Below are positions 26,939 to 37,340 of a stretch of 64,000 bases of DNA, piece by piece. The position numbers and the translations under genes were made by a program. This stretch comes from Ustilago trichophora (Eukaryota > Basidiomycota > Ustilaginomycetes > Ustilaginales > Ustilaginaceae): assembly GCA_900323505.1 (NCBI GenBank), contig OOIN01000005.1, positions 372,001 through 436,000 on the forward strand. Reading direction: 5' to 3'. How positions within the stretch are numbered: the stretch's first letter is position 1; every line of letters begins with the position of its first letter. Below the pieces are notes generated by a model. The model did not search any database. It was given only the letters and a program-made list of their open reading frames with translations, and was not told the DNA's origin.

Positions 26939-29812
26939 ATGCCGTCCTCAATACAATCAAAGACGGTCGCGCCGTACGGCTTCTGGGAATCCCCCATCTC
27001 GACCGACCTCCTTCTTCAAAAAGCAACCGCGCTCTCCGAAGTTCTTGTCCCAGCCAACTCGGAAACTGGCACCGATGTCGCCTGGGTCGAGCTGCGAATG
27101 AGTGAATCTGGTCGCTATGCACTTATGCATTCCTCCTCTCTAACTTCGGAGAATGCGACCGAGATCAGCGCCGGCAAGTACAGCGCCCGTTCCGGCGTAC
27201 ACGAATACGGCGGTGGTGCAGCTGCTAGTCTCGCCGATGGAAGCTTCATCTTTTCGGACTACAACCCCAAATCTTTCGATGTGCTGCGGGCGCAACAGGG
27301 CAAGGAGCCGGAAGTTGTGACGCCAGAAAATGCTGCCATTAGGTACGCTGATTTTGGACCTCACCCCACCGAAAGTGAGCTGTGCTTGGCGATCCAAGAG
27401 GATCACGCAGAGGACACTCCCTCGACCGTGGTCAACTCAATCGTGCTGCTCGATCTGAAGTCAAAGCCGGCCAAAGTTCACACGCTGTTACAGGGAAAAA
27501 AGGCCGATGAAGAGTCTGAAGCCAATGGTCCGCAGCAGAGGGACTTCTACACTTTCCCCCGCTTCTCTCCCAATGGCAAGTACGTCTGCTGGGTCAGCTG
27601 GAACCATCCTAGCATGCCCTGGTGGGACACCCAGCTCTGGGTGGCCAAGCTCGACCTCTCCAAACCGGATGCTCCCACACTCGTTTCACCTACTCAGATC
27701 AAGGTAGCTGCCACCGAAGCAGGAAAGCAGCAGGTTTTGCAACAACCTGTTTGGGCGATCCCAGCTAACGCCTCAGACGAATCTGCCAAGCTCTTTTTCT
27801 CGTGCGACGCAACTGGATTCCTGAACCTCTACTCTACCACCATCTCTTCCGGCTCTGCATCTCTTGGAGTTGCTTCTCCAGAGCCGATCCTCCCCGAGCC
27901 GGTCAAGCACGACTTCACGGCCCCAGCATGGACATGCAACAACTCGGACTACATTCCTCTGTCGCCCGATCTTCTCATCGTCTCCTACTCTCAAGGTGCC
28001 AAAGAATCCTTGGGACTGATCAACCTCCGCCGTCCCCGTCTCATCCCACTTCACACACCCTTTGTCTCCATCTCGCAACTGCGCCGTTTGACCTCAACCT
28101 CATTCGCCCTCCTCGCCACCCGCCCGGACGAACCCACCTCTCTGATCAAGATCGACCTTCGCGGCCTCGCCTCCAACAACTACACCCTCGCCGAATCCAA
28201 CATCACCATCATCAAACGATCCTCCACCCTCATCTCCGATGGCGTCATCGACAAATCCTACCTCAGCACCGCCCGTGAAATCGATTTCCCCACGACCCTG
28301 CCAAACGGCGAAAAAGCCGTGGCACACGCAATCATTTTTGAACCCAAGAACAAAGATTTCGTCGCACCCAAAGGTACTGCCCCTCCATGCATTTTCAACA
28401 TCCATGGCGGACCCAGTTCCAGCGCCGGTATGGGTTTCAACCTTCAGACAGCCTTCTGGACCAGTAGGGGGTTCATGGTTTGCAGTGTCAACTATGGAGG
28501 TAGTACCGGGTACGGTAGGGAGTATTTGGAGAGGTTGACGGGTGAATGGGGCGTGACGGATGTGATTGACTGTGTGGCCGCGGCGAAGTACTTGGGATCC
28601 AAAGCTAGTCTGGATCCGCGTCCATTTGGAGAGCTCACGCTGGAAGAACAGGACGCTGCACGAAAAGCCATCGACGAAGAAAAGACCGAATCCGAATCCG
28701 TCGTCATTGAAGAAGCCTCCAATTCCGGCGGAGTCAAAATCACCATCCACAACACCATCCCCTCTTGGACCCTCTTGGACCTTTTCCTGGCTCCAGCCTC
28801 CTTGGTCGCCGCATTTTTTGGCGTCAAATTCGCCACCAACGTCATGACCAACTACACCCACTGCATCCCTGCCCTCATCCGTCCTACCACCGCTTTCACC
28901 CGCACTGCTGTCAAAGTTGGCATTGCTGCTCTCACCACTTTGCCTTACCTCTCTTGGAAGATTTCGCGGGTTCTCAGTGAGAGCGCGGCGATTCTTCCTG
29001 GGTTGGGAATTCAACTGACCACTACTAGGGGGTTGGAGTTGTTTGGAGGAAGATGGGTCAAGAGGAGCTCGGAGAGGCTTGTACCGGAGGACAAAGTTTT
29101 GGATGTCTACGTGGGGGAAGGGTATCGATATTGGAGCGTTTTGGATTATCTGGCGCTTGTTACTTCGACAGGTGGTGGAGCTAAAATTGAAAAGCTTTTC
29201 CCTAACCTTTTGCCACGTTTGTCTAGCGTTCAACGAATCTACCGTGCTCTCACTCCGCATCTTGCCGTCAACGACTCTTGCAAAACCGAATCGACATGGT
29301 TGAAAACCGAGATTAGAACCAAAACATCATCGCTTGCCGATCGCAATGCGATGCTGATTTCAGGTGGATCAGCAGGAGGCTATACCGTGCTTGCATGTCT
29401 TTGTTTTCACCCTACGATTTTTTCCGGTGGTGTTTCTCGTTATGGCATTTCTTCCCTGACTCTGCTTGCGGAAGAATCGCACAAATTCGAATCCCAATAT
29501 CCCTTCCAACTCATCGGCGGAACCCCCCAATCCCACCCCCAACTATACCACAACCGCAGCCCCCTCTTCGCAGCAAACAAATTAAAATCCCCCATCTTAC
29601 TCCTCCAAGGCTCACAAGACAAAGTCGTCCCCAAAAATCAAGCAGACAAATTCATCCAAATCCTCAAAAATTCAGGCGCAAAACAAAACATACATTGGAA
29701 ATACATCGTCTACCAAGGTGAAGCTCACGGTTTCAGAATGGCTCAAAATGTTAAAGACGCCATAGAACAAGAATTGAATTGGTGGAAATACACTTGTCTC
29801 CCCCCTCACTAA
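26939..29812 (+). CDS. S9-family serine peptidase (acyl-peptide hydrolase/DPP-like) with large insertion
   Basis: 957 residues from MPSSIQSKTVAPYGFWESPI. Upstream in-frame Met codons add unrelated leader sequence. The N-terminal beta-propeller is marked by SGVHEYGGGA and FSPNGKYVCWVSW. The alpha/beta-hydrolase domain has IFNIHGGPSSS, VNYGGSTGYGREY, the nucleophile S811 in GGSAGG, D894 in QGSQDK and H930 in GEAHGF. The usual family continues directly from VIDCVAAAKYL to the nucleophile elbow. Here about 245 residues (roughly 553-800) intervene, including a hydrophobic stretch (LLDLFLAPASLVAAFFGVKF) and a Tyr-rich segment. The insertion is in frame with no stops. Without a signal peptide, a cytosolic peptide-processing role is likely; the insertion might confer membrane contact. 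Confidence 0.9.
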   Translation: MPSSIQSKTVAPYGFWESPISTDLLLQKATALSEVLVPANSETGTDVAWVELRMSESGRYALMHSSSLTSENATEISAGKYSARSGVHEYGGGAAASLADGSFIFSDYNPKSFDVLRAQQGKEPEVVTPENAAIRYADFGPHPTESELCLAIQEDHAEDTPSTVVNSIVLLDLKSKPAKVHTLLQGKKADEESEANGPQQRDFYTFPRFSPNGKYVCWVSWNHPSMPWWDTQLWVAKLDLSKPDAPTLVSPTQIKVAATEAGKQQVLQQPVWAIPANASDESAKLFFSCDATGFLNLYSTTISSGSASLGVASPEPILPEPVKHDFTAPAWTCNNSDYIPLSPDLLIVSYSQGAKESLGLINLRRPRLIPLHTPFVSISQLRRLTSTSFALLATRPDEPTSLIKIDLRGLASNNYTLAESNITIIKRSSTLISDGVIDKSYLSTAREIDFPTTLPNGEKAVAHAIIFEPKNKDFVAPKGTAPPCIFNIHGGPSSSAGMGFNLQTAFWTSRGFMVCSVNYGGSTGYGREYLERLTGEWGVTDVIDCVAAAKYLGSKASLDPRPFGELTLEEQDAARKAIDEEKTESESVVIEEASNSGGVKITIHNTIPSWTLLDLFLAPASLVAAFFGVKFATNVMTNYTHCIPALIRPTTAFTRTAVKVGIAALTTLPYLSWKISRVLSESAAILPGLGIQLTTTRGLELFGGRWVKRSSERLVPEDKVLDVYVGEGYRYWSVLDYLALVTSTGGGAKIEKLFPNLLPRLSSVQRIYRALTPHLAVNDSCKTESTWLKTEIRTKTSSLADRNAMLISGGSAGGYTVLACLCFHPTIFSGGVSRYGISSLTLLAEESHKFESQYPFQLIGGTPQSHPQLYHNRSPLFAANKLKSPILLLQGSQDKVVPKNQADKFIQILKNSGAKQNIHWKYIVYQGEAHGFRMAQNVKDAIEQELNWWKYTCLPPH

Positions 29813-29972
29813 TCATATCTTTGATCAGTCAAAAAGGTTCCTTACTCACACACCACACACCGAGACAAGGAAATTCAGGTCTCATCAAAATCGATCAATA
29901 AAGCCAACTGTATGCAACGCTTATGAAATGACAAAAGGAGTTTCGCAACAACAAAAAAAAAATGTGCGAGAT

Positions 29973-32900
29973 TTAGCTGAAAAGTGTCGACGACCCAGCA
30001 CCAGCAAGTGAAGCACTAGCAGACCGAATTGTAGGCTGAGCGACCGAAACGCGGCTTGCCTTGACCCTATTTCCTACTCCACTTGAAGCCATCATTCCTG
30101 CTGTTGCAGTAGTCGATTGACCAGGAATCACGGGCAAAAGCGGATTTGGCTGACCGTTTGGAACGATAGCTATACTGGTCCTTGTTCTTCTTCTGATAGG
30201 ACCTGGACCGCCGGCGCTAGGACGAGGGAAAGATTTTTTGGTCGGAGGAACAACACTGTGGTGGAGGAAGGTCGATGCGTTGATGCCACCTCCATTCTCG
30301 CTAGAAAGGGGGAAGGATGTGGGGAATGTAGAGCTGTTGAGAAGGGCGGTGTTGGTGGTGGTTCGTAATGGAGCTCGTAGAGGGGCAACGGGGGAGGCGT
30401 TGGAGATGTCTGCTTCGTCGGCGGATCCCCCGACCTCGCGAAGGGGTGAGAGGTTGGTGCCGGTGGATACGGGTCGCTTTGTAGTTTCGGAAAAAGTAGT
30501 TAGGCTTTTCAGCGGCGCTATTGTTGCTGTTGTTGGGGTGGTGCCGAGCGATGTGGATCGCGGAATAGGCTTGGACGCTACTGAAGATGATGTAGGCTTT
30601 GACAGCTGAATTGAAGGCGTAGTTCGCCCATCGGAAAGATCTTCCCACTCTGTACCTGAGCTACTGCCCCCATTGTCTCCACTGCTCGCACCTTCTGTAC
30701 CACCTTCAACAGTGGCAGCACCAAGTCCCTTATCGTCGATTTCACCTTCGCCTGCTTCGTCGGCCCATCGGAACTTTTTCTTCTCCTCGACGGCTGGTAG
30801 CGGCGCTACGGCAGGTCGGGCGCTTCGTACCGAGCTGAGTCGGCGTGCTGCCGCTGTGCTGGCTCGTCGCACTACGGGCGCGGATTTGCGTGCCGGGCTG
30901 CTGGCCGAAACTTGTGAGCGGGCAGAGGAGGAGGATGTGGGAGCGGCAAAACCGGGTCGTGAGGCAGATGCGGCATTTGTAACGCCAAGACTGGAAGGCG
31001 AGCTAGCGACTTGCATGCTCATTGTACGTGGCAGAGGCGGCGCGATGGAGGTTCGGCGTGACGATGAAGCTGTGGCACGGCTCAAGCCGGATGCTGAGGC
31101 CGAAGCAGATCGGGTTGAAGTAGCAACGGCAGGCTGTGAGGTGCTGACAACGTTGGCTGCATGACTGATGGCCAGTGAGGTGCGTGAGCGGCGCAATGCT
31201 GAGCTGGCGACAGGCTTTGCAGCTTTCACTGTACCTGCGGCCATCCCCACAGCAGCAGCCATGGGCACCACAGCGGGCAAGCTCGCACCGCACATTTCCT
31301 CAAACACCTTATCGTTCTCCCCTGCGATACTACGCAGCTGCGAAGCCAGCAGCGCCAACGTGGAAGAAAGATCTTCCGCACTTTCCTTGTTTGCAGGATC
31401 GCCAGCATTCGTAGCCCTGTACTCTAGCTCGCCCGCCACTTCGCGCAATGCGATCGTACTCCTCGTTGCAACAGCAACCAGCTGTGTCGACTCGGTCGTT
31501 GTGCGCCTCAACACATCGAGTAGACCGATGAACTTGGTCTTGGCCTTTTCCGCCTCGACCTCTGCCAGCATTGCATTTCCCAAAGTCTGGATTGTCTCTG
31601 AAGCTTCTGTGTCAAACTTTTGGTTGTGCGACGCAGCGACAATGATGCCACGCTGCATTTGGAGGCTGTTGAGCAGACTGCGAACGCCGGCGGCTGTCGT
31701 CTCATCTTGCAAAGCCTTTTCTTCCGTCGCTACCATCTTACGGAGAACATCGCGTTCGCCTTCCAAGTCGGAAGGAAGCACCTCTCCTCTAGTGCTGAAG
31801 CGGTGCAGATCAGCTTCGACTGTAGCTAGCCGCTTTCGTAGCTCGGCGAGCCTCGTCTCAGCAGCGGCTGTCGTGGCTTCAAAGGCAGCTTTGTCGGATA
31901 CGAGCCGGGTGACGTTGTCGGTGCTTTCGCGCATGCGTTTCTTGGCCTCCTCCATCTCTCTGCCCATCTCTGCACGTTTGCGCTTCTCCGCTGCCGACTC
32001 GAGCGAGCCGCGCTCGTCCAACTTGGCACGCAGCCTTTCGTTTTCCTCCTTGAGCTCGTGAATAGCTTGGACGTACTGCGCGACATGGCGATCGACGTTG
32101 ATCATGTTGCGGCTGACCTTGGTGCGGATGTTCTTGGCCTGGTTGGCGTACTTGAGAGCGTTGTGGGTCTCTTCATAGTGAGCGCTTGATGGGCTGATGC
32201 AGACGACCATGACAGTCTTGCAGTTGCCTCCGAGCGAAAACTTGAGCAAGCGGGTGAGCTTCGAGTTTCGATAGGGGACATGCTTTCTTACACCTCCCGA
32301 CTGGCAGAGAGCGTTGATGCAGTTACCGAGAGCGAGAAGCGACTTGTTGATGTTGGCGCCTTCCTTCATGCGAGCACCATTATTACGAGTGGCAGAGGCA
32401 CGCTCCGAACCGGCGAGATCGATGATGTTGAGCGAGGCAGAAGTGGTCTGTTCGGTCATGCTGGCTGTGCGTGGCTTCTGGGTGACGTTGATCTGAAGTA
32501 CGGCGTGGGATCGAGAACTGACTGCGTTGGCCTCGGTAGGGCTCATGGTACGTCGAAGGTTGCCTTCCTGGAGATATTCGAGTACACTCTCTGGACTTTG
32601 GGGAACCAGCTCGGTGATACCGACGACCGAGATACGATTGTTGGCATCTTCGCGAAGAGCAAGACCAGCGCCTGGCGGGGTGGGCTCAGAGCTGAGCAGG
32701 TCACGAATGGTCTCGTTGTAGATCTCGAGATAGGATAGACGAATTTGGACATCCGAGTCATCGCGAGCATCCTGAATACGGTTATAGAGCTCCTTCATGG
32801 TCAAAAAGATGAGACCAGGGTCCTGAGGAGTACCGCTAATGGTATGCGTCTTACCACAGCCAGTGGCACCGTATGCAAAGACACTGGCATTGTAGCCGTT

Positions 32901-33293
32901 GAGAATACCGTCGAGAAGCGGCTTGCATGTTTCCTCAAAGACATCGGTCTGCGACGCTGTCGAGTCAAAGACACGGTCGAAGGCGTATCGGACATCTTTA
33001 CTGCGTTTGGCGCCGTGAGAGAGTGGATTGTTGCTGTAGAGGCGAGTGAGTGGGTTGGTGTCAGGTGGGTCAAAGACGAGCACCTTCTGATCCATGGGTT
33101 TGACGATGGGTCTGATGAAGCGGGTTTTGAGGGTGGAAGTGGCGGAAGGGATGAATCTGCTGGGTGAAATGCCGCCTGCAAGACCACCATCGCCGAGGAA
33201 AGGGGTGTGATCCTCATTGGGAGCAAGTTGAGATGCTTCCTTGTCGCTAAAGGGTCTGACACGGACGCAGACATTGATGGATGATTCCGTCAT
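29973..33293 (-). CDS. KIP3: Kinesin-8 motor protein (Kip3-like)
   Basis: 1106 residues, single exon. The N-terminal motor starts INVCVRVRPF and has P-loop GATGCGKT at 142-149, switch I VSSRSHAVLQ and switch II DLAGSERASA. The long loop between the first strands (about residues 30-95) and the sequence MVVCISPSSAHYEETHNALKYANQAKNI are characteristic of kinesin-8 (Kip3/KIF18). A neck and coiled coil (EERLRAKLDER..., KRKRAEMGREMEEAKKRM) follow, then a Ser/Ala/Thr-rich disordered tail with basic patches, typical of the second microtubule site. Kinesin-8s walk to plus ends and shorten microtubules, setting spindle length and nuclear position. The start gives the standard motor N-terminus. Confidence 0.93.
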   Translation of the reverse strand: MTESSINVCVRVRPFSDKEASQLAPNEDHTPFLGDGGLAGGISPSRFIPSATSTLKTRFIRPIVKPMDQKVLVFDPPDTNPLTRLYSNNPLSHGAKRSKDVRYAFDRVFDSTASQTDVFEETCKPLLDGILNGYNASVFAYGATGCGKTHTISGTPQDPGLIFLTMKELYNRIQDARDDSDVQIRLSYLEIYNETIRDLLSSEPTPPGAGLALREDANNRISVVGITELVPQSPESVLEYLQEGNLRRTMSPTEANAVSSRSHAVLQINVTQKPRTASMTEQTTSASLNIIDLAGSERASATRNNGARMKEGANINKSLLALGNCINALCQSGGVRKHVPYRNSKLTRLLKFSLGGNCKTVMVVCISPSSAHYEETHNALKYANQAKNIRTKVSRNMINVDRHVAQYVQAIHELKEENERLRAKLDERGSLESAAEKRKRAEMGREMEEAKKRMRESTDNVTRLVSDKAAFEATTAAAETRLAELRKRLATVEADLHRFSTRGEVLPSDLEGERDVLRKMVATEEKALQDETTAAGVRSLLNSLQMQRGIIVAASHNQKFDTEASETIQTLGNAMLAEVEAEKAKTKFIGLLDVLRRTTTESTQLVAVATRSTIALREVAGELEYRATNAGDPANKESAEDLSSTLALLASQLRSIAGENDKVFEEMCGASLPAVVPMAAAVGMAAGTVKAAKPVASSALRRSRTSLAISHAANVVSTSQPAVATSTRSASASASGLSRATASSSRRTSIAPPLPRTMSMQVASSPSSLGVTNAASASRPGFAAPTSSSSARSQVSASSPARKSAPVVRRASTAAARRLSSVRSARPAVAPLPAVEEKKKFRWADEAGEGEIDDKGLGAATVEGGTEGASSGDNGGSSSGTEWEDLSDGRTTPSIQLSKPTSSSVASKPIPRSTSLGTTPTTATIAPLKSLTTFSETTKRPVSTGTNLSPLREVGGSADEADISNASPVAPLRAPLRTTTNTALLNSSTFPTSFPLSSENGGGINASTFLHHSVVPPTKKSFPRPSAGGPGPIRRRTRTSIAIVPNGQPNPLLPVIPGQSTTATAGMMASSGVGNRVKASRVSVAQPTIRSASASLAGAGSSTLFS

Positions 33294-34358
33294 GGTGGCA
33301 CGGGCGATCTGTTAGGGGTCAGAAGTCCAGCTCCTGGTGGCACTTTGATGGGTGGAGAGGTATCCAAGTCGAGTCAAAGACGGACAGACGAGCTGCGCTT
33401 TGCTGTGGAAGCTATGAGTAGAGAGCAAGCGCCCTGACCAAAAGCAGATCGCTCACGATAGTTGCGTTGGAGTTCTGGTCAGGTGCATTGGATGTGTGTA
33501 ATGAGATGCCGTGCTGAGTCGATTGAAGAGGAGAGAAACAGCTACCTTTGACGGTCTGTGTCACCAACTCGGCTGGACCGATGTGCTTTGAAGCTGTATG
33601 GGGCCGATGGATGGACGCTTCGGAATGGCCAAACTGAAAGAACTCTGCGACAATGTGGTGAGAGTGATGATGAAGAGGGTGCTGTGCAGATGTATGTGTG
33701 TATGTGTATGTGATCTTGAGGCAAGTGTGATGAAAGTGAAAAGTTGCGGAAGGGTGAAACATACCACTCAACAGTCACATGCAATTTCATTCCGCACACG
33801 ATACAGTACCCAAAACTCCAACACTTTTGGTCTTTACGCACAGTTCAGCTCGGCATTTTTAGTATTGAAACCACTTTGCCACGCCTTGTCACTCGCTCAC
33901 ACAAAGCATCTGTTGAATACTCGTTCTGTTGGCAGCATACTGCGCCATTCACAAGATATATGCGCAACATCGGCGTTGTCGAACAGCATGACATCCAGTT
34001 ATATTATACCTGAACCCTTCTTTTTCTCGTATTTCCAGAGCAACACATCCCGACACTCTGCTGCCCTGTGCTCTGCTGCCCTTTTATTTTTTTTGGTGAT
34101 CCAGCCTGCACAACGCGTTACACGATCAGCATTCACTCAATACTAAAGGTCACGTGCTTGGAAAATCGTTCCAAAATGTAAGATCGACACTTGCTCCACT
34201 TTCACCCCATGTTCACCTTTGGTCACCATCCGATGCCCAAACTTGAGACCGAAGGCCCGTCAGAAGCCAATCAGGCACGAATCAATCTGGGAATAGAACA
34301 GCACATAAGAGGCCGTTCGGGAAATGATATTTTGATAGACACCGAGGTGTCGTGTTCT
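33294..34358. other. Intergenic DNA between kinesin-8 and DOM34
   Basis: 1.06 kb that includes the kinesin promoter and the DOM34 3' UTR. A TG-rich microsatellite lies at about 33690-33712 and a CACGTG E-box-type hexamer at 34151-34156. ORFs up to 182 codons exist but are low-complexity and unrecognisable, so they are not called. Confidence 0.45.
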
Positions 34359-35755
34359 TTATGCAGATTCAGACTTGTCCTTGTGCTTCCTCGCCTCTTC
34401 CGCCTCTTCCTCTTCCACCACTTCAATGTCCAATGGATACGTCAAGATGGCAGCGATACCCGTCAACGCGTTCAACTGACGTCCACTCTCGTGCATCGAG
34501 CTGAAGATCGCCACCTCACCTCCCTGCGCCCTTACCTCCTCGACCAACTCGACAAACTTTTTCCTCCTTGCCGGATCTGCCGCTCGAAACAGACCGTCCG
34601 AAATGAGCAGTACACCGATGGCACCTCTTGAAGCAGCCAGAAGAACGTGCTGCTCACCGTACCATGCTCGCAGCTCGTCGCTCGCTAGTTGCTTCATGAA
34701 ACGTTCCAGCAGCTGTCCCTCGCGTGCAAACTTGGTGTCTTTGAGCTGTGCGTTGACCTCGGGACTACGCAGCACTTCCATCAGCGAGTGTACGTGCGGC
34801 GAGCTGCAGTGGATCTTGAGAAACTTGCGTCGTGCCTCAGAGCCAATCAGGATCTTGTCTCCTCGCCGTGTCGCTTCTTCAAATAGAAAGTCGTATACAG
34901 AGTCTCGTGTGAACCCGGGTGATGCAAGGATGATCAGCCGCAAAGCGGGTAATTGGAGAAGCTTGACGACGGCGTTGTAGACCTGAACGTAGAAGCGCGC
35001 TGTTGCCTTGTCTGCTGCCGTTGCTGGGAGACCCTTGCGTTTGCGTGGAATGGGCACATCGATGCGCTGTCGTACCACCGTCATGTGGCCTGTCAACAAG
35101 CATACAGCCGCTGTACCGTCGCCGAGAACGACAGCACCCACTTCAGCACGCTGACTAACATCCGTGCTCTCGCCGAGTCGTTCCAAGTGTACAGCATCCC
35201 AGCTCTCCTTGGTGATGGTCAAAGCTCGGTTCACTTCCAGATCCAATGTATGGTAAGCTCCCATCTTGACGTGTGGATTCTCTTCCACCACCCTACCAGC
35301 CACCTGCAGTGTGGCTCCATCGCCACCCGAACCGCCTACCGCTGCAGATCGGCTGACCTCTTCCTCCTGGGCAGCCGAAGAGGTCGATGCGGCTGCTGCC
35401 GCTGCAGCCGATGGATCTGGTGGTGCACTGGAGCCCGTTGCGTCAAAAGTGGTCTTGACCACCTCGATAGTGAGATTGAGACGCACTCGATGCGATTCTA
35501 TCGAGCCTGTCGACGATTCTGATTGCACTCGACGAACTGCTGCCGCACGCACACGATCTCCTTGCTCGATCAGGTTGTAGAGATGGTACATGTCCTCGCT
35601 GTGGAAAGAGTCAAATAGGCATGCAGCAATAGTGTCAGCAATACGCTCAATTGTAATGGATCAAAGTTGAGAAGGAGTGCGACTTACTCCTCCTCCGGAA
35701 TGATGGTGATCCGGCCGGATCCATCCTTTTCAATGTGCCGAGATGTAATCTTCAT
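34359..35755 (-). CDS. DOM34: Dom34/pelota, ribosome-rescue factor
   Basis: Exons 35755-35688 and 35598-34359 (89-nt intron, GTAAGT/ACAG) join [20 protein letters not shown] to [17 protein letters not shown], the exact N-terminus of pelota, and total 435 residues. Three eRF1-like domains are visible. The N-domain ends [18 protein letters not shown]. The middle domain has [14 protein letters not shown] where eRF1 would carry GGQ, so it is non-catalytic as expected. The C-domain ends [25 protein letters not shown]. With Hbs1 it splits stalled ribosomes in no-go and non-stop decay. The protein is about 50 residues longer than usual because of an Ala/Ser/Gly-rich insertion (about residues 75-115) within the N-domain. 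Confidence 0.95.
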
Positions 35756-36330
35756 GTTGCTAGTCTAGCCTTGCCTCGCCTAGAGATCCAGATGCTTCCC
35801 TTTGGGTATATCAAGAGCCTGTTCGAGTTTGGAAAAGGGTGGCGAGACGGTTGATGATGGTTGCAGGATGGTAGGCTGAGTCGATATCCCTAACCTCCAC
35901 CTTTTGCCAAAACGCTTCTAGGCGAGAATGGTCAGGCGTCACTCATTTCCAAGCCAAGGCCAAAGCCAACACAGCGCCAGCCGGTGACACTCGCCCGAAA
36001 AACAATTTCTAATTCAGCCATCGAGAACATCTCAATCTCACAGCTTGACTGCTGCATTGCAACCAGCTAAATGTGCTTACAACCTGTAGCTCGAGACTGT
36101 CGCAATGAAGCTACGAAAAATCTCAGGACAGCATAAACATGTTTGAATGCAGTCTGCGGTTCTGTGGTAACATCAAATCGAACGACAGACTTGCAAGAGG
36201 CAGTCTCAGATGCCGAAATGCCACGGCTGCGACTCATGAAGTTGAGTCTACGAGAAAGCGTCAGCACCTCGCAGACGATCGTCGCCCCACAGGCGGTCAT
36301 AAGATCAATTGATATATATTGATGTTGTGT
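35756..36330. other. Upstream region of DOM34 and 3' flank of the NDUFA2 gene
   Basis: 575 bp between two minus-strand genes. A 77-codon ORF on the minus strand (36300-36067) has no recognisable product and probably lies within the NDUFA2 transcript's 3' flank. Confidence 0.4.
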
Positions 36331-36854
36331 CTATGCAGAAGCAGCGAGCAGCTCGCCGAACTTCTTCTCGACATCAGCCGAGCTGAGGCCGTCCAGCTCA
36401 ACGTGCTTCTCGACGCCTCGCTCTGTGTTGCGAAAGATAGTGTAGGTTTCGGTCAAAGAGAGATGCATGATGTCAGCTGCTTGCTCTTGATGCATCAGGG
36501 GAGCAAGTTGTATTATTTGGCCATTGTGATTGCTACCTACCGAAACGAGCAAAGGCGCGTGCGGGGGTGCCGCTAGCTTCTCGGACAAGGAAAGGAAGAT
36601 CGGGGTTGGACTGCTTGATGGGCTTGTAGTTGGTTTCGAGGAACTTTCTGTGTGCAGCAAATCAGAATGAAAAGTAGACATTGTTGATGAGATGCTTTGA
36701 CCGTCAGCAATCCTCCAACATCCTGTGCTGCATTTGCGATATTTTGTATTGCAACTTACCTTGCTCCTGCAGAAGCCTGACCGGTCTGGCAGAGGTGAAG
36801 ACGGACCTCCTTGAGCGCCTTGGGGAATGCTCGAGTCAATGCGTTGGCCGACAT
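36331..36854 (-). CDS. NDUFA2: Complex I subunit NDUFA2 (B8-type, thioredoxin-fold accessory subunit)
   Basis: Three exons, 36854-36760, 36647-36541 and 36422-36331, give 97 residues: MSANALTRAFPKALKEVRLHLCQ at the start, then RKFLETNYKPIKQSNPDLPFLVREAS, then ERGVEKHVELDGLSSADVEKK. Introns have GTAAGT and GTAGGT donors with CAG acceptors, and all junctions keep frame (95, 107 and 92 nt). Length and the LPFLVREA motif fit the NDUFA2/L51-S25-CI-B8 family, a small matrix-side subunit of NADH:ubiquinone oxidoreductase. No presequence is expected for this subunit. It diverges from the FHIP gene. The gene is easy to miss because no single exon exceeds 36 codons. Confidence 0.92.
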
Positions 36855-37340
36855 GATGTGTGTATCAAGTGTGGATCGATGGTAGGATAGATGGAGAACG
36901 ACGGGAGAAGAGGGGTAGAAATGCACCTCGAACTGGTTGCAGATCAAAGCAATTCGCATACGCCGCAAGGTCGTCAACCTTTCCGAAAAGTTGCTTTGTG
37001 TGCATTTGTCAGCACTCTTCCCGGGGGTGGGGTCGGCACTCTAACATTCTGAAAACATAAAACACGGGAAACCAACACCTGCACGTTCGACATGCATGGC
37101 GTGTGTCGCTGTCTGTGTGTCACTTTCTCACAGACCACCTTGACATCGCCAGCAGCCACCATCAGCTACGCACGACCCAGCCCGCCTCATCATCCTCCCC
37201 CTCATTACCCAGAGCACACGAAGGCAAGGTGCACATCGTCGACTAGCCCAGACGCCTTTTTCCACTACCACCTCTGAGCGTCTGCTGGGCTCCACCTGCA
37301 TGATAGCACCCGCTGCCACTGTGCCCACCGCGGCTTCACC
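36855..37340. promoter_or_regulatory. Divergent promoter region, NDUFA2 / FHIP
   Basis: 486 bp shared upstream DNA. The half next to FHIP is rich in CA/CC. No defined element is visible. Confidence 0.4.

Noticed and set aside
28100..29260. 386-codon ORF on the strand opposite the S9 peptidase
   Set aside because: It lies wholly antisense to a convincing peptidase frame, has Gly/Asp-rich low-complexity sequence and no recognisable motif; it is a by-product of the sense codon bias.
31168..32061. 297-codon ORF antisense to the kinesin-8 gene
   Set aside because: Ser/Ala/Arg-rich shadow of the coiled-coil region; no independent promoter or motif.
33598..34146. 182-codon ORF between kinesin-8 and DOM34
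   Set aside because: It translates TG microsatellite into Cys/Val runs, has no motif and no plausible promoter context; treated as chance.
36067..36300. 77-codon minus-strand ORF downstream of NDUFA2
   Set aside because: No recognisable product and it sits where the NDUFA2 3' flank is expected.
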